Source: Deltaproteobacteria bacterium RBG_13_43_22
Lineage (GTDB): Bacteria; Desulfobacterota; RBG-13-43-22
Length of the DNA: 64,000 nucleotides
NCBI GenBank assembly: GCA_001797675.1
Contig: MGQB01000031.1
Coordinates: 62,001-126,000, forward strand
Reading direction: 5' to 3'
Each line of letters opens with the position of its first letter. The first letter of the stretch is position 1. The translations under genes were made by a program, and so were the position numbers. Positions 61,176 through 64,000 of this stretch are shown here, piece after piece. A model generated the notes under the pieces. The model saw nothing but the letters and a program-made list of their open reading frames with translations. It did not search any database and was not told the DNA's origin.

Positions 61176-64000
61176 TGAAAATGAAAGATTTGAAAATCGG
61201 GACCCAGTTGAGGATCGGCATGGGCGCCATCCTGGTGTTCGTGGTCCTCCTCGGCGTAACGGCCTGGTTCCAGGCGGATATCCTGTGGCAGGAGACCAAG
61301 GGACTCTACGACCATCCGCACACAATCCGCAGGGCCCTCGGAAATCTCACAATCGATATTATTATTATTCACCGGGACATGGATAATCTGGTTTTGGCCG
61401 AGGATGAATCGAAGAGACAATCCTTCATTCAGAACATCGACACCTACGACGCCGATGCCGTCCGTCAGTTCGACATCCTGGATAACCGTTATCTCGGTCC
61501 CCAAAGTGACCTTGAGTATGCCCGCATGACCTTCATTCAGTGGAAATCGATCCGTGAGGAGACCTTTCGTCTTTTGCGGGCCGGTAATATCGCTGAAGCT
61601 ACGAACCGCAACCAATCGAGCGGCGTTGAAGGCCTTCAAAGAGAAAAATTATTGGGACAGATCCAAAAAATCAGCGATTTCGCCGAAGCCAAAGGTAACC
61701 AATTTTACCAAGAAGCCCAAAAGGAAAAAGATGTTTTGATGCGGAACCTTTGGATAGTGCTCGGTGTCATTTTCCTGCTGACCCTGGTTGTCGGTTATCT
61801 TCTGTTAATAAATATCCAAAAACCGCTGAAGGAACTGACCCGGGCAGCGGATCGCTTTGGCCAGGGCCAACTGGAAGCCCGCAGCCGCTATTCTTCCGCC
61901 AATGAATTCGGGACGCTTTCCCTGGCCTTCAACACCCTGGCCAAAACGGTCCAGGAGGAATGGCAGAGCAAGGAATCCGCCGCCGGGATAGCCAGGGCCA
62001 TGCTCCAGGAAGAAGAGCTGCACGCCTTCTGCCGGGAATTGCTCAAAGGTTTGCTGGAGCATACCGGTTCGCAGATCGGGGCGGTGTATCTGCTGAATGA
62101 ACAGAAAACCGAATTTGAGCATTTTGAATCCATCGGGCTGGTCCAGGAGGGTCGAGTCTCCTTTTCCGCCGCGGGGCTGGAAGGGGAATTCGGCCCAGCC
62201 CTGGCCACGGGCCGGATCCAACACCTCACCGAGATCCCGCCGGATACGCGCTACACCTTTACCACAGTGGGTGGTGATTTCCAGCCCCGGGAGATCGTCA
62301 CCATTCCTATCTCCGGAGAAGATGGAATAGCGGCGGTGATTTCACTGGCCGGGCTCCGGAGTTATCCCGCGGCAGCCATACGGCTGGTAAACGATGTCTG
62401 GAACGTCCTGACCGCCCGTTTGAATGGTGTGCTGACCTCCGGAAAAACCCGTGCCCTTGCTGAACAACTCGAACAACAGAACCAGGAACTCCAGGTCCAG
62501 CAGGAAGAACTGGAAACCCAGGCCGAGGAGCTTCGGAAACAATCAGAGGCCTTGCAGGGACAGAATGAGGAACTGGAACAGCAGCAGTTGGCAGTGGAAG
62601 AAGCCAGCCGTCTGAAAAGCCAGTTTCTCTCCAACATGAGCCACGAACTGCGTACACCGCTCAATTCGGTTATGGCCCTTTCCCGCGTCCTCATGATGCA
62701 GGCCAGGACAAAACTCACTGCCGAAGAAGTCAACTATCTGGAAATCATTGAGCGCAACGGGAAAAACCTCCTTACCCTGATCAATGACATCCTGGATTTG
62801 TCCAAGATCGAGGCCGGCCGGATGGATGTCAACCCGAAAATTTTTTCCATCAAGCAGGCCCTGGAAAATATTATTGAAAGCATCACACCGATTGCCCTGG
62901 AAAAGCAAATTGAAATCCATCCGGACATCCCCGAGGATCTACCGCCCCTGGAAAGTGATGAAATCCGGGTTTCCCATATCCTGCAAAATCTGATCGGCAA
63001 TGCCGTCAAATTTACCCCTGCGGGAACCGTGACCGTTTCGGTAAGGTGCCATCAAAAAAAGGTATCCATCGGGATTACCGATACCGGCATCGGGATCAGG
63101 GAAAACGACCTCCCCTATATCTTTGATGAATTCCGGCAGGTGGACGGATCTTCATCGAGAAGGCATGAAGGTACAGGGCTGGGCCTGGCCATCGCCCGCA
63201 AGGCTGCCAGGATGCTGGGCGGGGATATCGCGGTGACCAGCACTCCGGAAATCGGCTCCACCTTTACCCTGACCCTGCCCCTGGCCTGGCAGGGTCAGGG
63301 ATCTGTTTATAGCCCGATCGTCAGCCGATCATCGGAAGGTGTAAAACCGGCGCGCAAGACTATTCTGGTCGTAGATGATGAACCGGAGATGGCGGCAATG
63401 ATCTCCCGCTACCTGCTCCAGGAAGGGTACAACACGGTCACGGCCACCTCAGGGTCGGAGGCATTGAAGCTCGCCGCCCGCGAATTACCTTTTGCCATAA
63501 CCCTGGATATTCTCATGCCCGATATGGATGGTTGGGAGGTACTGCAAGGGCTCAAAAAGAATCCCGAGACCAAAGACATCCCGGTCATCATTGTCTCCAT
63601 CTCGGAGGGCCGGGAGACCGGTTTCGCCCTGGGGGCCATCGGTTATGTTACCAAGCCGGTATCTAAGAACCAGCTTATGTCGGAGATACAGAAGATCGGA
63701 AAGCCGGAAATCCGCTCGATCATGATTGTGGATGACAATGACCTTGACCGTCGGGAAATCAGACGGATCATTGAAGAGGAGGGACTGAAGACCATTGTGG
63801 CCGAGGATGGGTCTGTTTGTCTCAAATTGATCCAAAAACAGGTTCCCGACGTCCTGGTCCTGGACTTGATGATGCCCGAACCGGACGGTTTTGCCGTGCT
63901 GGAGAGAATTCGCGGAAATCCTGAGACCAGGGACCTGCCGGTCATCGTCGTCACGGCCAAGGACCTGACCGAAGAAGACCGGGAAAAATTGAGTGGGAAT
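61172..64000 (+). CDS. Hybrid sensor kinase, 4HB-HAMP-GAF-HisKA-HATPase-REC-REC (3' end cut by window)
   Basis: The frame is open for 943 codons to the window edge. A membrane helix (about 12-30), helical sensor domain, second helix (about 192-212) and HAMP (to about 265) come first. A GAF-like domain (about 275-425), a glutamine-rich coiled coil (QQNQELQVQQEELETQAEEL), HisKA with His491 in NMSHELRTPLNS, and HATPase (NLIGNAVKFTPAG, DTGIGI, GTGLGLAIARK) follow. Two receivers (AITLDILMPDMDG; VLVLDLMMPEPDG) follow, the second incomplete. It is coupled to cheR, so it likely feeds the chemosensory network. Confidence 0.9.
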   Translation, partial: MMKMKDLKIGTQLRIGMGAILVFVVLLGVTAWFQADILWQETKGLYDHPHTIRRALGNLTIDIIIIHRDMDNLVLAEDESKRQSFIQNIDTYDADAVRQFDILDNRYLGPQSDLEYARMTFIQWKSIREETFRLLRAGNIAEATNRNQSSGVEGLQREKLLGQIQKISDFAEAKGNQFYQEAQKEKDVLMRNLWIVLGVIFLLTLVVGYLLLINIQKPLKELTRAADRFGQGQLEARSRYSSANEFGTLSLAFNTLAKTVQEEWQSKESAAGIARAMLQEEELHAFCRELLKGLLEHTGSQIGAVYLLNEQKTEFEHFESIGLVQEGRVSFSAAGLEGEFGPALATGRIQHLTEIPPDTRYTFTTVGGDFQPREIVTIPISGEDGIAAVISLAGLRSYPAAAIRLVNDVWNVLTARLNGVLTSGKTRALAEQLEQQNQELQVQQEELETQAEELRKQSEALQGQNEELEQQQLAVEEASRLKSQFLSNMSHELRTPLNSVMALSRVLMMQARTKLTAEEVNYLEIIERNGKNLLTLINDILDLSKIEAGRMDVNPKIFSIKQALENIIESITPIALEKQIEIHPDIPEDLPPLESDEIRVSHILQNLIGNAVKFTPAGTVTVSVRCHQKKVSIGITDTGIGIRENDLPYIFDEFRQVDGSSSRRHEGTGLGLAIARKAARMLGGDIAVTSTPEIGSTFTLTLPLAWQGQGSVYSPIVSRSSEGVKPARKTILVVDDEPEMAAMISRYLLQEGYNTVTATSGSEALKLAARELPFAITLDILMPDMDGWEVLQGLKKNPETKDIPVIIVSISEGRETGFALGAIGYVTKPVSKNQLMSEIQKIGKPEIRSIMIVDDNDLDRREIRRIIEEEGLKTIVAEDGSVCLKLIQKQVPDVLVLDLMMPEPDGFAVLERIRGNPETRDLPVIVVTAKDLTEEDREKLSGN

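Overview
The window is about 64 kb of roughly 50% GC bacterial chromosome. It reads like a deltaproteobacterium (Desulfobacterota). This is an inference from the UPF0280 and molybdopterin-binding genes, a Kdo8N cassette, a NifA-type regulator, very dense PAS/GGDEF/HD-GYP/chemotaxis signalling, and intergenic short-period inverted repeats of a kind common in that group. No rRNA, tRNA, CRISPR array or complete insertion sequence was seen.

Region 1 (1-11.8 kb) is mostly metabolic. It holds a UPF0280/ApbE-like protein, a patatin-like lipoprotein, a membrane protein, RimO, a RelE-type toxin-antitoxin pair on the minus strand, a molybdopterin-binding protein, a sigma-54 activator with a GAF domain, and then an iron alcohol dehydrogenase, a DegT-type aminotransferase and a CMP-Kdo synthetase-like gene. 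In that order the last three match the kdnB-kdnA-kdsB pathway for 8-amino-Kdo in lipopolysaccharide.

Region 2 (12-36 kb) is a cyclic-di-GMP and two-component block. It has four active-looking diguanylate cyclases (one paired with an H-NOX heme sensor), two HD-GYP phosphodiesterases, a MASE1 histidine kinase, a CheB-CheR-PAS fusion, a NarL-type kinase/regulator pair and a small receiver.

Region 3 (36-64 kb) is a chemosensory supercluster. A ParA ATPase is followed by a 1758-residue soluble chemoreceptor carrying twelve exact-length 92-residue HAMP-type repeats, then CheW, CheY, CheB, a PAS-containing CheA, CheC and CheD. Next come a KaiB/KaiC pair with a PAS partner, two histidine kinases ending in degenerate GGDEF-like domains, receivers (one lacking its phospho-acceptor Asp), PilB, a truncated chemoreceptor-like membrane protein, CheR and a hybrid kinase cut by the window end. 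The layout suggests a cytoplasmic chemoreceptor array positioned by ParA, with Kai-type ATPase input and possible pilus or c-di-GMP output.

The most unusual feature is the intergenic DNA. Nearly every gap from end to end holds an inverted-repeat element whose arms are degenerate 7-9 bp tandem repeats. Three of these elements carry an open reading frame of the S23/IVP four-helix-bundle family (related to Avd of diversity-generating retroelements) between the arms. This is the architecture known for rRNA intervening sequences, but here between protein genes. Some elements run in frame into neighbouring genes (rimO, possibly cheD), and GC-rich inserts are mirrored between opposite arms.
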